Shown piece after piece: positions 17,642 to 25,703 of a stretch of DNA of 64,000 nucleotides. The translations under genes and the position numbers were made by a program. This DNA is from DATKFM01 sp046154965. Lineage in GTDB: Bacteria > Pseudomonadota > Alphaproteobacteria > Dongiales > Dongiaceae. Location: positions 1 through 64,000 of the forward strand of contig JBJXDY010000054.1 in assembly GCA_046154965.1 (NCBI GenBank), in the 5' to 3' direction. Positions within the stretch are counted from its first letter, which is position 1, and each line of letters opens with the position of its first letter. Under the pieces are notes generated by a model. The model searched no databases, was not told the origin of the DNA, and was given only the letters and a program-made list of their open reading frames with translations.

Positions 17642-18868
17642 TCATTGCGGCGGGCCGGCCCGCAATGCCGCCTGTTGCGCCGGGCGGCGCTGCAGCAGGA
17701 GAATGGCGGCGGTAACCAGCAGGCTCGCGGCGGCGAGACTGACCGGCAGGCCGTGGGGCGGCAGGATCTCCATGGCCCAGCCGGCCATGACCGGTCCGGC
17801 GATGGAGCCAAGGGTATAGAACAGGGTCACGGCCATGATCAGGGTCAGGAGTTCGCCGGGCCGGGCGATGTTGCCGGACAGATACATGGTGACGGTGTAA
17901 AGTCCGGTAACCGCGCCACCGAAGACGAAGCCGAACAGCCAGAGCAGCGGCCCGCCGGAGTCCAGCGCGGGCAAAAGGAGCAGGCCGGCGGTTACCAGGC
18001 CGATCAGTGCGCGGTGCACGATGTCGTGTTGCCAGCGGTCGCAGAGCCAGCCGATCGCATATTGGCAGGCGACGGCGCCGAAACCGAACAGCGCCATCCA
18101 CAGCGCCGCCTCGCGCTCGCTGAGGCCAAGCGCGCGGCCATAGATCGGGAACAGGGAGTAGCTGCTGCAGGCGACAATGCCGCAGAGCAGGATCGTCATC
18201 AGGGGAAGCGCATATCGCACAACGATTTCCGTTAGTCCGGCCAGGCGAATGGCCGTCATTGTCAGCCTCGGCGCTTTAAGCCCCAGCGTCGGCAAGATCG
18301 CCAGAAGCGGCAGCACCGCGGCGATGGCGAAGGGCAGGATGCCATCGCTGCCGGTGAGCGACAGCAGGAATGGCGCTGCCAGCAGGCATCCGCCGAGCAC
18401 GGTCTCGTAGATCCCGAGAATGCGGCCGCGCTGCAATGCCGGCGTCGCCGCGATGACCAGCGTGTCGCTGACCACCCACCGCAAGGCCGCGCCGGCGCCG
18501 TTCAGGAAGTTTGCCGCAAACCAGACGGCGAGGTTGTCAGTCAGCATGAATGCAATCATCGCGGCGCAGCCCATGAACATACCGCAACGGAAAACCGTCA
18601 ACGCGCCGAACTGCGGGACCAGCCGCGGCGTCAGCGGCAGCAGCAACAGGACGGCGAGCCAGGGCATCATGGCAAACAGGCCGATAGTGCCGGAGCCGAT
18701 GCCGCGATGGGACAACAGCAGCGATGTCAGCGGCGCCGCCAGCCAGAACTGTACAACAGAACAGCCGATCGCCGCCATCAGCCGCGCCAGACCTGCTTGC
18801 GATCCCAGGGCGCGGCGTTCGGCGGCATGCGACTCAGCAGTGAGATTATCGACGGAATGGCCGTTCAT
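17642..18868 (-). CDS. MFS transporter
   Basis: The 408-residue protein begins MNGHSVDNLTAESHAAERR and has about twelve membrane segments in two halves. Residues such as FLNGAGAALRWVVSD and RGRILGIYETVLGG resemble the YcaD/YfkF-type branch of the superfamily. The frame stays open far upstream, but that extension runs antisense through the methyltransferase at 19022 and is not coding. The gene is divergent from that methyltransferase with a 153-bp shared upstream region, so it may export or import a related compound. The substrate is not known. Confidence 0.85.
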   Translation of the reverse strand: MNGHSVDNLTAESHAAERRALGSQAGLARLMAAIGCSVVQFWLAAPLTSLLLSHRGIGSGTIGLFAMMPWLAVLLLLPLTPRLVPQFGALTVFRCGMFMGCAAMIAFMLTDNLAVWFAANFLNGAGAALRWVVSDTLVIAATPALQRGRILGIYETVLGGCLLAAPFLLSLTGSDGILPFAIAAVLPLLAILPTLGLKAPRLTMTAIRLAGLTEIVVRYALPLMTILLCGIVACSSYSLFPIYGRALGLSEREAALWMALFGFGAVACQYAIGWLCDRWQHDIVHRALIGLVTAGLLLLPALDSGGPLLWLFGFVFGGAVTGLYTVTMYLSGNIARPGELLTLIMAVTLFYTLGSIAGPVMAGWAMEILPPHGLPVSLAAASLLVTAAILLLQRRPAQQAALRAGPPQ

Positions 18869-19021
18869 GACTGGGCTTTTTCTTCGAACCGCGAAGTCTA
18901 GAACGGCCGTCCGCCGGGGACCACTATGGGTTCCTATCTGGTCGACAGGACAGGAACTTTCGCGCAATCTTGCTAAACGGAGTCTATTCGCCGGACGCGT
19001 CTTGCTGGGGAGATTGCCGGT

Positions 19022-20020
19022 ATGCCCAACAGACTTGCGGGTTTTGCCGACCACGCGCCGGCGGCGGAGAGTTTCCGCGACGCCATGTTTGCCGGGCTTT
19101 CCGGGAGTCCAAAGCGCCTGCCGAGCAAATTCATCTATGACGAGCGCGGTTCGCAGCTTTTCGACGCGATCCTCGACCGGCCCGAATACTACGTGCCGCG
19201 GGTGGAGATGGCGCTGCTCCGGGACCATGCTGACGACGTCGCCGGCCTTGCCGGTTTCGGCTGTGCGCTGGTGGATTACGGCAGCGGCTCCATGGCCAAG
19301 GCGCGCATCCTGCTGGAGCGGCTGCGCAGCCCCGCCGTTTATGTGCCGGTCGACATCTCCGCCGAACACCTGCTGGCCCACGCAATCGGCGTTGCGGCGG
19401 ATTTCCCAGCGCTGCCGGTCTATCCCGTCTGCGCCGATTTCCTGCGTAGCTTTCCGCTGCCGGAAATGGCGCTGGCGGCGCATCAGCGGCTGGGCTTCTT
19501 TCCTGGCAGCACGATCGGCAACATGACCGGCGACGAGCGGCTGGCGTTTCTGCGGCGCACGGTGCTGCAGCTCGACGGCGGCGGGCTGCTGGCGGGTGTC
19601 GATCTGAAGAAGGACCCCGCGATCCTGCGGGCTGCCTACAACGATGCCGCCGGCGCCAGCGCCGCGTTCAACACGAATATCCTGGTCCGCGCCAATCGCG
19701 AGCTGAATGCTGATTTCGATTTGCGGAGATTCCGCCACCGCGCCGAGTATAACAGCGCGGCAGGGCGCATGGAGATCGGCATCGAGAGCCTGGCCAATCA
19801 GGCGGTGACGATTGCCGGGCGCGCCTTCCGGTTCGGCGCCGGTGAGATCGTCGACACCCAGTGGGCCTACAAATTCACCGTCGAGGAGTTCCGCTCGCTC
19901 GGCCAGCAGGCGGGATTCGAGCCGCGGGATGTCTGGATCGATGATCAGCGGCTGTTCTCCATCCATTACCTGCGGGCACCGGCCCGCGGGGCCAGCTGCA
20001 TCGGCGGCCGCACTCTCTGA
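19022..20020 (+). CDS. EgtD-family amino-acid N,N,N-trimethyltransferase with altered substrate pocket
   Basis: The 332-residue protein is a full-length member of the family that includes EgtD, the histidine alpha-N-trimethyltransferase of ergothioneine synthesis. It keeps FIYDERGS (Tyr39), EYYVPR (Tyr56), the SAM loop DYGSGSMAKARIL, GSTIGNM (Asn167) and YNDAAG (Tyr206). The two residues that hold the histidine imidazole in mycobacterial EgtD (Glu282 and Ser284, in TEVSCKF) are here Gln280 and Ala282 (TQWAYKF). The position of Met252 is Ile252 (RMEIGIES). Published EgtD changes at Met252 and Glu282 shift preference toward tryptophan, so this enzyme may methylate another amino acid. No egtB is nearby. 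It converges on tryptophan-degradation genes. Confidence 0.85.
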   Translation: MPNRLAGFADHAPAAESFRDAMFAGLSGSPKRLPSKFIYDERGSQLFDAILDRPEYYVPRVEMALLRDHADDVAGLAGFGCALVDYGSGSMAKARILLERLRSPAVYVPVDISAEHLLAHAIGVAADFPALPVYPVCADFLRSFPLPEMALAAHQRLGFFPGSTIGNMTGDERLAFLRRTVLQLDGGGLLAGVDLKKDPAILRAAYNDAAGASAAFNTNILVRANRELNADFDLRRFRHRAEYNSAAGRMEIGIESLANQAVTIAGRAFRFGAGEIVDTQWAYKFTVEEFRSLGQQAGFEPRDVWIDDQRLFSIHYLRAPARGASCIGGRTL

Positions 20021-20028
20021 GCGATTCT

Positions 20029-21195
20029 TCACCGCAGCACGCGGCGTAGCCCGTCCATCAGCCGGTCGATATCCTCGGCGTCGTGATAGATGCCGAAGCC
20101 GAAGCGCAATCGGTCGCCGCGATGATCGGTGACGATGTCGGCGGCCAGCAGCCGCTTATGCAGATCGCCGGCGTTGGCCGAACGGAAGGTCAGGAAATTG
20201 CCGCGGTCGCGATTCTCGATCGGCACCACAAGATGACCGGGATTCAGTAGAGGTGAGTTCGTCGCCGCGAGTTCGCGCGCGAATGACGCCTGCAGCCGGT
20301 GGGCGTGGCGGTGGATCTCCGCGATATCCAGCCGCAGCTTCGATAGCAGGCCCATCACCGCGTTCAGGCGATAGAGCCCAACGGGATCGAAGGTGGCGCC
20401 GAGGAAGCGCGAGCCGTCGCCGCCATAGCCGACAGAGCCGCCGGCGGTTTCAAGCGCGCCGAAGCCGGCAAACCAGCCGGTGTCCCGCGGCCGCGCGCCA
20501 TAGCCTGGCGGCACATGCAGGAAACAGACGCCTTCGCCGGCCATGGCATATTTGTAGCCGCCGGCCATGTAAAACGCGCGGGACTGAATCTTCTGGAGAT
20601 CTGCAGGGAGCGCACAGAAGCCGTGATAGCCGTCGATGACCATAATCGTCTGATCGTTGGGGACGGCATCGACCAGCGGCGCGAGGTCGCGGATCGCATA
20701 GCCGGAATTGTAGAACACCTGGCTGAAATAGATCAGGTCATGGCCGCCGCGGCGGATCTCCGCGGCGAAGCGCGCGGCGAAGTCGGTGAAGGGCTCGGTG
20801 GCCACCCGCGTGATTTGGGCGAGGCCTTCCTCCTCCAGCCGCGCCGCCTGCCGGGTGAAGCTGTGAAACTCGCTGTCGGTCGCAAGAATGCGCAACCGCC
20901 GGTCGGCGGGGAACAGCGACAGCAACCGCATGAGAAAGCCGTGGGTGTTCGGCCCGAAGGCGATACCCGCGGGATCGCTGAGATTGAGCAGCCGCGCGAT
21001 ATGGGTCTGCGCCGCCGGCAACACCTCGCCGAAAATCTTCTCCCACTTCCGGTCCGCCAGCAGCGCCGCGTCTTCCCAACAGCGCTGCTGCGCTTCGAAG
21101 GTCACATCGGGCCAGAGATGATGGCTGTGGGCGGCAAAATGCATCCGCCCGGGTGCGGCGGCGAAGAAGCGCTGGAAATGCGCTTTGTGGTTCAC
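20029..21195 (-). CDS. kynU: Class V aminotransferase-fold PLP enzyme, likely kynureninase
   Basis: The 388-residue protein has the fold-type I PLP site: Asp188 and His191 (VIDGYHGFCALP) and the Schiff-base Lys215 in GGYKYAMAGEG, a spacing shared by kynureninases. The C-terminus (DHRGDRLRFGFGIYHDAEDID) also matches the family. Kynureninase cleaves kynurenine to anthranilate and alanine. Its start codon overlaps the stop of the tryptophan 2,3-dioxygenase gene (ATGA), which strongly supports a role in tryptophan breakdown. The sequence is divergent enough that a cysteine desulfurase-like enzyme with another substrate cannot be excluded. Confidence 0.75.
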   Translation of the reverse strand: MNHKAHFQRFFAAAPGRMHFAAHSHHLWPDVTFEAQQRCWEDAALLADRKWEKIFGEVLPAAQTHIARLLNLSDPAGIAFGPNTHGFLMRLLSLFPADRRLRILATDSEFHSFTRQAARLEEEGLAQITRVATEPFTDFAARFAAEIRRGGHDLIYFSQVFYNSGYAIRDLAPLVDAVPNDQTIMVIDGYHGFCALPADLQKIQSRAFYMAGGYKYAMAGEGVCFLHVPPGYGARPRDTGWFAGFGALETAGGSVGYGGDGSRFLGATFDPVGLYRLNAVMGLLSKLRLDIAEIHRHAHRLQASFARELAATNSPLLNPGHLVVPIENRDRGNFLTFRSANAGDLHKRLLAADIVTDHRGDRLRFGFGIYHDAEDIDRLMDGLRRVLR

Positions 21196-22292
21196 GCGCC
21201 GCTCTCGTCGGCATAGCGATAGCCCATGGCGCGCATCAGTTCCGGCGGCAGCGCCGGCAGGCGCGAGCGCGGGATCAGGAAGGTGGAGAGCGCAAAGAGA
21301 TCGCGGAAGGCCCGGTGGCTCTCGGCGGTCTGCCGCAGATAATCATGGCCCGAGGAACCGCCGGTGCCGACCTTGAGGCCGATCATGCGCTGAACCATCA
21401 GGGTATGGCGGTAGCGCCAGGTCGTCAGATTCTCGTCCACATCCATCAGCAGGCTGAGCAGGCGGAAGGGCAGCTGCAATACCGGCTCATCGCGGTAGAG
21501 ATTGATGAACAGGGCGGCTTGCAGCGCCCGCGAGGACATGCGCCAGATGCCGTCATCCACCAGCTTCTTGTGGGCGGCTTCATCGAACAGACCGACAAAA
21601 CGCTCCCGCGCCGCCGCGAGCGTCGCCAGTTCGCCCTGCTTCTCCGCCTCGCTCAGATGGGGATTGGCGCGCAGCAGCGCCGCGTCGCTCTCCAACATTT
21701 CCTCGATCGTGCGGCGATAGGCATCGCGGAACTTGTAGCTGCCGCGGTCGATGAAGGGCGTGCGCTCCAGCCATTGCGCCACTTGGTCGCTGATCGACGG
21801 CGCCGCCTGCGCGGTTTCCAGCCGTTCGCGGTCACCGGCCGTGAGATAAGCTTCCGGCCGGCGCCCGGCCAGCGCGATGCGGTCCCGGGCGCGCAGGCCG
21901 AGCTTCGCCTCGATCAGCCGGAATTGCAGGCTCTGCGACCCTGACGCCGGCACCAGCAAGTCGCGGAAATCCATGAAATCCAGCGGCGTCATGGTCTCGA
22001 GCACGGAGAGCTGCTGGACGATCAACCGTTCGATCTCGACGATCCGCAGCAGCGCATGGACGACGCTGCCGAGCGCGCGGTCGTCCACCTTCGGCCCGGC
22101 GAACAGGCGCTGCACATGATCCAGCTCGAACAGGATCTGCTTGAACCACAGCTCATAGGCCTGGTGCACGATGATGAACAGCAGCTCGTCATGGGCGGGC
22201 CGGCCTTGCTTGTCGCTTTCCGGCCGCTGACAGGCCAGCAGCTTGTCGAGCATGAGATAGTCAGGATAGGAAACCGGCGCTCTCTGGGTCAT
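21192..22292 (-). CDS. kynA: Tryptophan 2,3-dioxygenase
   Basis: The 366-residue all-helical haem enzyme opens the indole ring of L-tryptophan to N-formylkynurenine. Visible landmarks are His43 in HDELLFIIVHQAYELWFKQ (active-site base), Arg110 in MDFRDLL (carboxylate binding), the axial haem ligand His296 in RYRHTLMVQR and the GTGGSSG loop near residue 310. It is longer than the common 280-residue bacterial form. It is the first gene of a two-gene operon with kynU. No kynurenine formamidase gene is present in the window. Confidence 0.93.
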   Translation of the reverse strand: MTQRAPVSYPDYLMLDKLLACQRPESDKQGRPAHDELLFIIVHQAYELWFKQILFELDHVQRLFAGPKVDDRALGSVVHALLRIVEIERLIVQQLSVLETMTPLDFMDFRDLLVPASGSQSLQFRLIEAKLGLRARDRIALAGRRPEAYLTAGDRERLETAQAAPSISDQVAQWLERTPFIDRGSYKFRDAYRRTIEEMLESDAALLRANPHLSEAEKQGELATLAAARERFVGLFDEAAHKKLVDDGIWRMSSRALQAALFINLYRDEPVLQLPFRLLSLLMDVDENLTTWRYRHTLMVQRMIGLKVGTGGSSGHDYLRQTAESHRAFRDLFALSTFLIPRSRLPALPPELMRAMGYRYADESGA

Positions 22293-22423
22293 CGTCTGTC
22301 CCCGCGGATTCTTCGGCGCGAAGCATCGGCGACCATATCAATCGCAACCGCGTGCCCGCCAGTGCCCTCGTCATCCCGGCCTGCGGCCGGTAGAGTGGTG
22401 AAATCGTATAGGGGATTGCATAC

Positions 22424-23023
22424 ATGACCGAGCTTATCGTTCTGCCGGCGCGCACGGGCACGGCTCTGCGCCTGGCGCAGGGCCAGCGGCTGAAGATCGT
22501 CAATACCCACGGCACGCAAGTGGTGGATTGCTGGGCGCTGATTCCCGGCGACCCCCAGGAGCATATGTCCATGCCCCATTCGCGGAATGCCTGGTACCGG
22601 CTGGTGCCAAGGCCGGGCGACCCCCTGGTCACCAACCGGCGCCGGACGATCCTCCGGCTTGAGGAAGACACATCGCCGGGCGTTCACGACACGCTGATCC
22701 CCTGCTGCGATCTGGAGCGATATCATCAGCTTGGCGTCCAAGGCCATCACGAGAGCTGCGCGGAGAACTTCGCCAAGGCGGTGCGGCCGCTCGGCGTCGC
22801 GATGTTGCCGCCGCCGCCGCTTAACCTGTTCATGAACGTGCCGATCAAGGCCAATGGCGCGCTGGCGGTGGCGGCGCCGGAGAGCAAACCGGGCGATCAC
22901 GTGGTGCTGAAGGCGGAGCTTGATTGCATCATCGCGCTCTCCGCCTGCCCGCACGATATCTTTCCCGTTAATGGTGCCGATAGCACGCCGCGCGATGTCG
23001 CTTATGCCGTGATGGATGAGTAA
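22424..23023 (+). CDS. Urea carboxylase-associated family protein (DUF1989)
   Basis: The 199-residue protein begins MTELIVLPARTGTALRLAQG. The DUF1989 core is clear: GTQVVDCWAL, a MSMPHSR block, PGVHDTLIPCCDLERY, CAENFAKAV, PLNLFMNVPI and LSACPHDIFPVNG. Family members bind a metal and act with urea carboxylase or allophanate hydrolase, or in guanidine and aminomethyl metabolism, but most roles are undefined. Here no urea carboxylase is nearby. It is 15 bp upstream of the TauE/SafE exporter gene and probably shares its transcript. Confidence 0.88.
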   Translation: MTELIVLPARTGTALRLAQGQRLKIVNTHGTQVVDCWALIPGDPQEHMSMPHSRNAWYRLVPRPGDPLVTNRRRTILRLEEDTSPGVHDTLIPCCDLERYHQLGVQGHHESCAENFAKAVRPLGVAMLPPPPLNLFMNVPIKANGALAVAAPESKPGDHVVLKAELDCIIALSACPHDIFPVNGADSTPRDVAYAVMDE

Positions 23024-23038
23024 GGGCGCTCTTCCGGC

Positions 23039-23815
23039 ATGATTGAAGCGGTCGCGAGTATTCTCGGCGCCTACGCGCTGCCGCTGTGGATCTTCGCGGC
23101 CGTCGTGGTGTTTGCCGCGGGGTTCCTGCGCGGGTTCACCGGTTTCGGCTTCGGCCTGTCGGCGGTTCCGGCGCTGACGCTGTTCCTGGAGCCGCAGGAT
23201 ATCGTGCCCGCGGTGGTCATCATCGCCGGTGTGGTCGGCCTGCAACTGCTGCGCGGGGTGTGGAGCAAGGCGGATTGGCCGTCGGTCAAGCTGCTGACCG
23301 CCGGCGCAGTAATCGGGACGCCGTTCGGCACCTGGGTGCTGGCATCGGTCTCGGCCGATCTGATGCGGGCGATCATCGGCTCGATCTGCATCGCCGCGGT
23401 GCTGCTGCTCTGGCGCGGCTTCAAGCTGCATAGCGTGCCGGGCCACGGCGCGCGGGTCGGCATCGGCGTCGTTTCCGGCCTGATCAATGGCGCCACGGCC
23501 ATGGGCGGGCCGCCTGTCATCATCTTCTTCCTGGCGCTGCCCAGCGGCGTGGCGGTGGGCCGTGCGTCGCTGCTGGTGTTCTTCTTCTTCACCTCGATCA
23601 TCAGCATCGTGGTGCAGGCGGGCGCGGGCCTGTTGAGTCTGCGCGTGCTGGTGCTGACGCTGTTGATGATGCCGGTCATGGCCCTGGGCAACGGGCTGGG
23701 CGACCATTGGTTTGGCAAGGCCACCGACAAGCACTACCGGCAGGTGGCGTTGGCATTCCTGCTGGCAATTGCGATGGCCGCCGTGGCGCGCGCATTGGTA
23801 GGATTGCACAGCTGA
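23039..23815 (+). CDS. TauE/SafE family sulfite/anion exporter
   Basis: The 258-residue membrane protein has about seven or eight segments. Both family signature stretches are present: RGFTGFGFGLSAVPALTLF in the first half and GLINGATAMGGPPVIIFFLA in the second. TauE/SafE proteins export sulfite, sulfoacetate or related anions, and are often found beside sulfonate-degradation genes. The nearby xsc gene produces sulfite, so sulfite export fits. It is cotranscribed with the DUF1989 gene and converges on the ASCH gene. Confidence 0.88.
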   Translation: MIEAVASILGAYALPLWIFAAVVVFAAGFLRGFTGFGFGLSAVPALTLFLEPQDIVPAVVIIAGVVGLQLLRGVWSKADWPSVKLLTAGAVIGTPFGTWVLASVSADLMRAIIGSICIAAVLLLWRGFKLHSVPGHGARVGIGVVSGLINGATAMGGPPVIIFFLALPSGVAVGRASLLVFFFFTSIISIVVQAGAGLLSLRVLVLTLLMMPVMALGNGLGDHWFGKATDKHYRQVALAFLLAIAMAAVARALVGLHS

Positions 23816-23817
23816 CA

Positions 23818-24297
23818 TCATCGGTCCGCCACCTCCGGCGGCCAGACGATCGTGAAACGCTCGAACACGGTTTCCATGCGGTCATGGAAGTGGAAGCCCT
23901 CGCGCACGGCTTGGCGCGCGAAGAAGTCGCGGTGCATGCGCAGCCAGTCGTCGCGCGTGCGGTCGCCTTCGCCCTCGTCCCAGGCGAACGCGTCGTCCAC
24001 CTCGATCAGGGGCTTCACGGCGACATCGGTGGTGTGCCAGATGCAGCACGGCGCGCCGCTGCCGTCGATGACAACTACATGGCCGCCCACCGCCGGCATC
24101 GGCTCGCCATCGGGGCCGAAGTCGCGGGCAAGGCCGGCGGTGGCGCGCTTCGGGCCGTTGATGACGAGGTCAGCCAACTCGTCGGCCATTTCCGGGCTGT
24201 CGCCGAAGGCCATCACGTCGTAGCGGTCATGGCCAATCCCGGCGGCGGCTTTGAAAGCGGCCCAGAAGGCCTTCACCTGCGGCGTCTTCTCGCTCAT
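23818..24297 (-). CDS. ASCH domain-containing protein
   Basis: The 159-residue protein begins MSEKTPQVKAFWAAFKAAAG. The ASCH fold (a PUA-like beta barrel thought to bind RNA) is seen in DVMAFGDSPEMADELADLVI, GPKRATAGLARDF and PRVVVIDGSG-like strands, ending FHFHDRMETVFERFTIVWP. Some members are N4-acetylcytidine amidohydrolases (YqfB), but this one belongs to the longer branch and its function is unknown. It starts 1 nt after the acetate kinase stop, so the two are coupled. Confidence 0.85.
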   Translation of the reverse strand: MSEKTPQVKAFWAAFKAAAGIGHDRYDVMAFGDSPEMADELADLVINGPKRATAGLARDFGPDGEPMPAVGGHVVVIDGSGAPCCIWHTTDVAVKPLIEVDDAFAWDEGEGDRTRDDWLRMHRDFFARQAVREGFHFHDRMETVFERFTIVWPPEVADR

Positions 24298-24298
24298 G

Positions 24299-25474
24299 TC
24301 ACAACTCCAGCAGGCGGCGGGTGTGGGCCGCGATGACAAGCTCTTCGTCGGTCGGCAGGACCCAGGCGGCGGTGCGGCTGGTTTTCGTGGTGATCAGCTG
24401 ATCGCCGGAATCGTTGGCGGCGGCGTCGAGTTCGATGCCGAGCCAGGTCGCATCGCGGCAGACGGCGGCGCGCACGGGGGCCGCGTTCTCGCCGATGCCG
24501 CCGGTGAAGACCAGGGCATCGAGCCCGCCCAACGCGGCGGCGAGGGAGCCGAGTTCGCGGCCGATGCGGTAGCAGTATTGCGCTACGGCTTCCCGCGCAG
24601 CCGGTTCCGGGCTCGCCAGCAGCGTGCGCATGTCCGGGCTAAGGCCTGACAAACCCAGCAGGCCGGATCTGTTATAGAGCAGGTCTTCCAGCTCCTTCAG
24701 GCCATAACCTTCGGTCCGCATGAGGTGGAGGATGACGCCGGGATCGAGCGCGCCGATGCGGGTCGCCATGATCAGGCCGTCGAGGGTCGAGAAGCCCATG
24801 GTGGTGGCGATGGAGCGGCCGCCGCTGATCGCACACATCGAGGCGCCGTTGCCGAGATGGGAGATGACAAGCTTTTGCGGCAGCGCGCCGCCGCTCAGGT
24901 CCCGCAAGCGCTGCGTCACATACTCATAGGAAAGGCCGTGAAAGCCGTAGCGCTGCAGGCCTTTCGCCGCGAGATCGCGGGGCAATGCGAGGCGGCGGGC
25001 CTCCGGCGGCTGGGTGGCGTGGAAAGCGGTGTCGAAGCAGGCGACCTGGGGCAGGTCCGGCATCTGCGCCGCCAGCGCGCGGATCGCCGCGACATTGTGC
25101 GGCTGATGATGGGGCGCCAGCGGCTCCAGCGCCGCAAGCTGCGCGACGGCATCCGGCGTCAGGCGGCAATGTCCGGTGAAAGCCGTGCCGCCATGGACGA
25201 CGCGGTGGCCGGCGCCGGCGAGGCTGGTACCGTGACCGGATCGTTTCAGCCAATCGAGCAAGGTGGCGATGGCAGCGCGGTGGTCGCCGATGGCGCCGGT
25301 GGTGGCGAGGTCGAGGGTTTCTCCCTGGGCATCCTTCGCCTCCAGGCGCGGCGTGGTGCCGATGCCGGCGATCTGGCCGCGGAGCTGGAGCGTCAGCGCG
25401 TCGCCGGTGATTTCATACACCGCGAATTTGAGGCTCGAGGAACCGGCGTTGAGGGTGAGGAGGCGGGAGGTCAT
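24299..25474 (-). CDS. ackA: Acetate kinase
   Basis: The 391-residue enzyme of the ASKHA fold interconverts acetyl phosphate plus ADP with acetate plus ATP. Motifs are complete: LTLNAGSSSLKFAVYE at the start, AGHRVVHGGTAFTG, FDTAFHATQP, YGFHGLSYEYVTQR, ISHLGNGASMCAISGGRS, and FTGGIGENAAPVRAAV. Xsc upstream on the same strand makes acetyl phosphate, so AckA can harvest its energy directly. A phosphotransacetylase, the more common partner of xsc, is absent here. No strong ribosome site precedes the ATG. Confidence 0.95.
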   Translation of the reverse strand: MTSRLLTLNAGSSSLKFAVYEITGDALTLQLRGQIAGIGTTPRLEAKDAQGETLDLATTGAIGDHRAAIATLLDWLKRSGHGTSLAGAGHRVVHGGTAFTGHCRLTPDAVAQLAALEPLAPHHQPHNVAAIRALAAQMPDLPQVACFDTAFHATQPPEARRLALPRDLAAKGLQRYGFHGLSYEYVTQRLRDLSGGALPQKLVISHLGNGASMCAISGGRSIATTMGFSTLDGLIMATRIGALDPGVILHLMRTEGYGLKELEDLLYNRSGLLGLSGLSPDMRTLLASPEPAAREAVAQYCYRIGRELGSLAAALGGLDALVFTGGIGENAAPVRAAVCRDATWLGIELDAAANDSGDQLITTKTSRTAAWVLPTDEELVIAAHTRRLLEL

Positions 25475-25595
25475 GTATTCAAATTTGCGGCTTGATGTGG
25501 ATCAAATTCCTATGTCTGGACCAACAAAAAATGGCGGCCCTTCGTGCCGCAGCCCCCTCCCCCCGCAGCATCGGTCTTGAAGGCATCACAAAGCG

Positions 25596-25624
25596 TTCCC
25601 TCCCCCGCGGAGCGGGGGAGGGAA
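25596..25624. repeat. Perfect 13-bp inverted repeat (palindromic intergenic unit)
   Basis: TTCCCTCCCCCGC (25596-25608), a GGA loop, and GCGGGGGAGGGAA (25612-25624) form an uninterrupted 13-bp stem in the 229-bp gap between xsc and ackA. It has no T-tract on either strand, so it is a poor intrinsic terminator. C/G-rich palindromes of this kind recur in alphaproteobacterial genomes. A related C-run lies just left (25548-25565). It may stop or stabilise the xsc transcript before ackA. Confidence 0.75.
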
Positions 25625-25703
25625 GGGAGCGGGCATTGGGCGCCGCTGAAGGAAACATTCGCAATAGTCAGCGCCATCGATTGGCTCCGATTCCACCTCA
25701 TCC

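Noticed and set aside
19022..20020. Calling the gene a plain ergothioneine egtD
   Set aside because: The imidazole-contact residues are replaced and no egtB is present; the family assignment is kept but the histidine specificity is not.
18869..20032. A 5' extension of the MFS frame
   Set aside because: It runs antisense through the EgtD-like gene and adds no membrane-protein sequence; the real start is at 18868.
22289..23821. A 510-codon minus-strand open frame
   Set aside because: It covers the DUF1989 and TauE/SafE genes in antisense; the Gln/Arg/His-rich translation is typical of shadow frames.
25596..25624. An intrinsic terminator for xsc
   Set aside because: The stem is perfect, but neither side has a T-tract; kept as a palindromic repeat instead.
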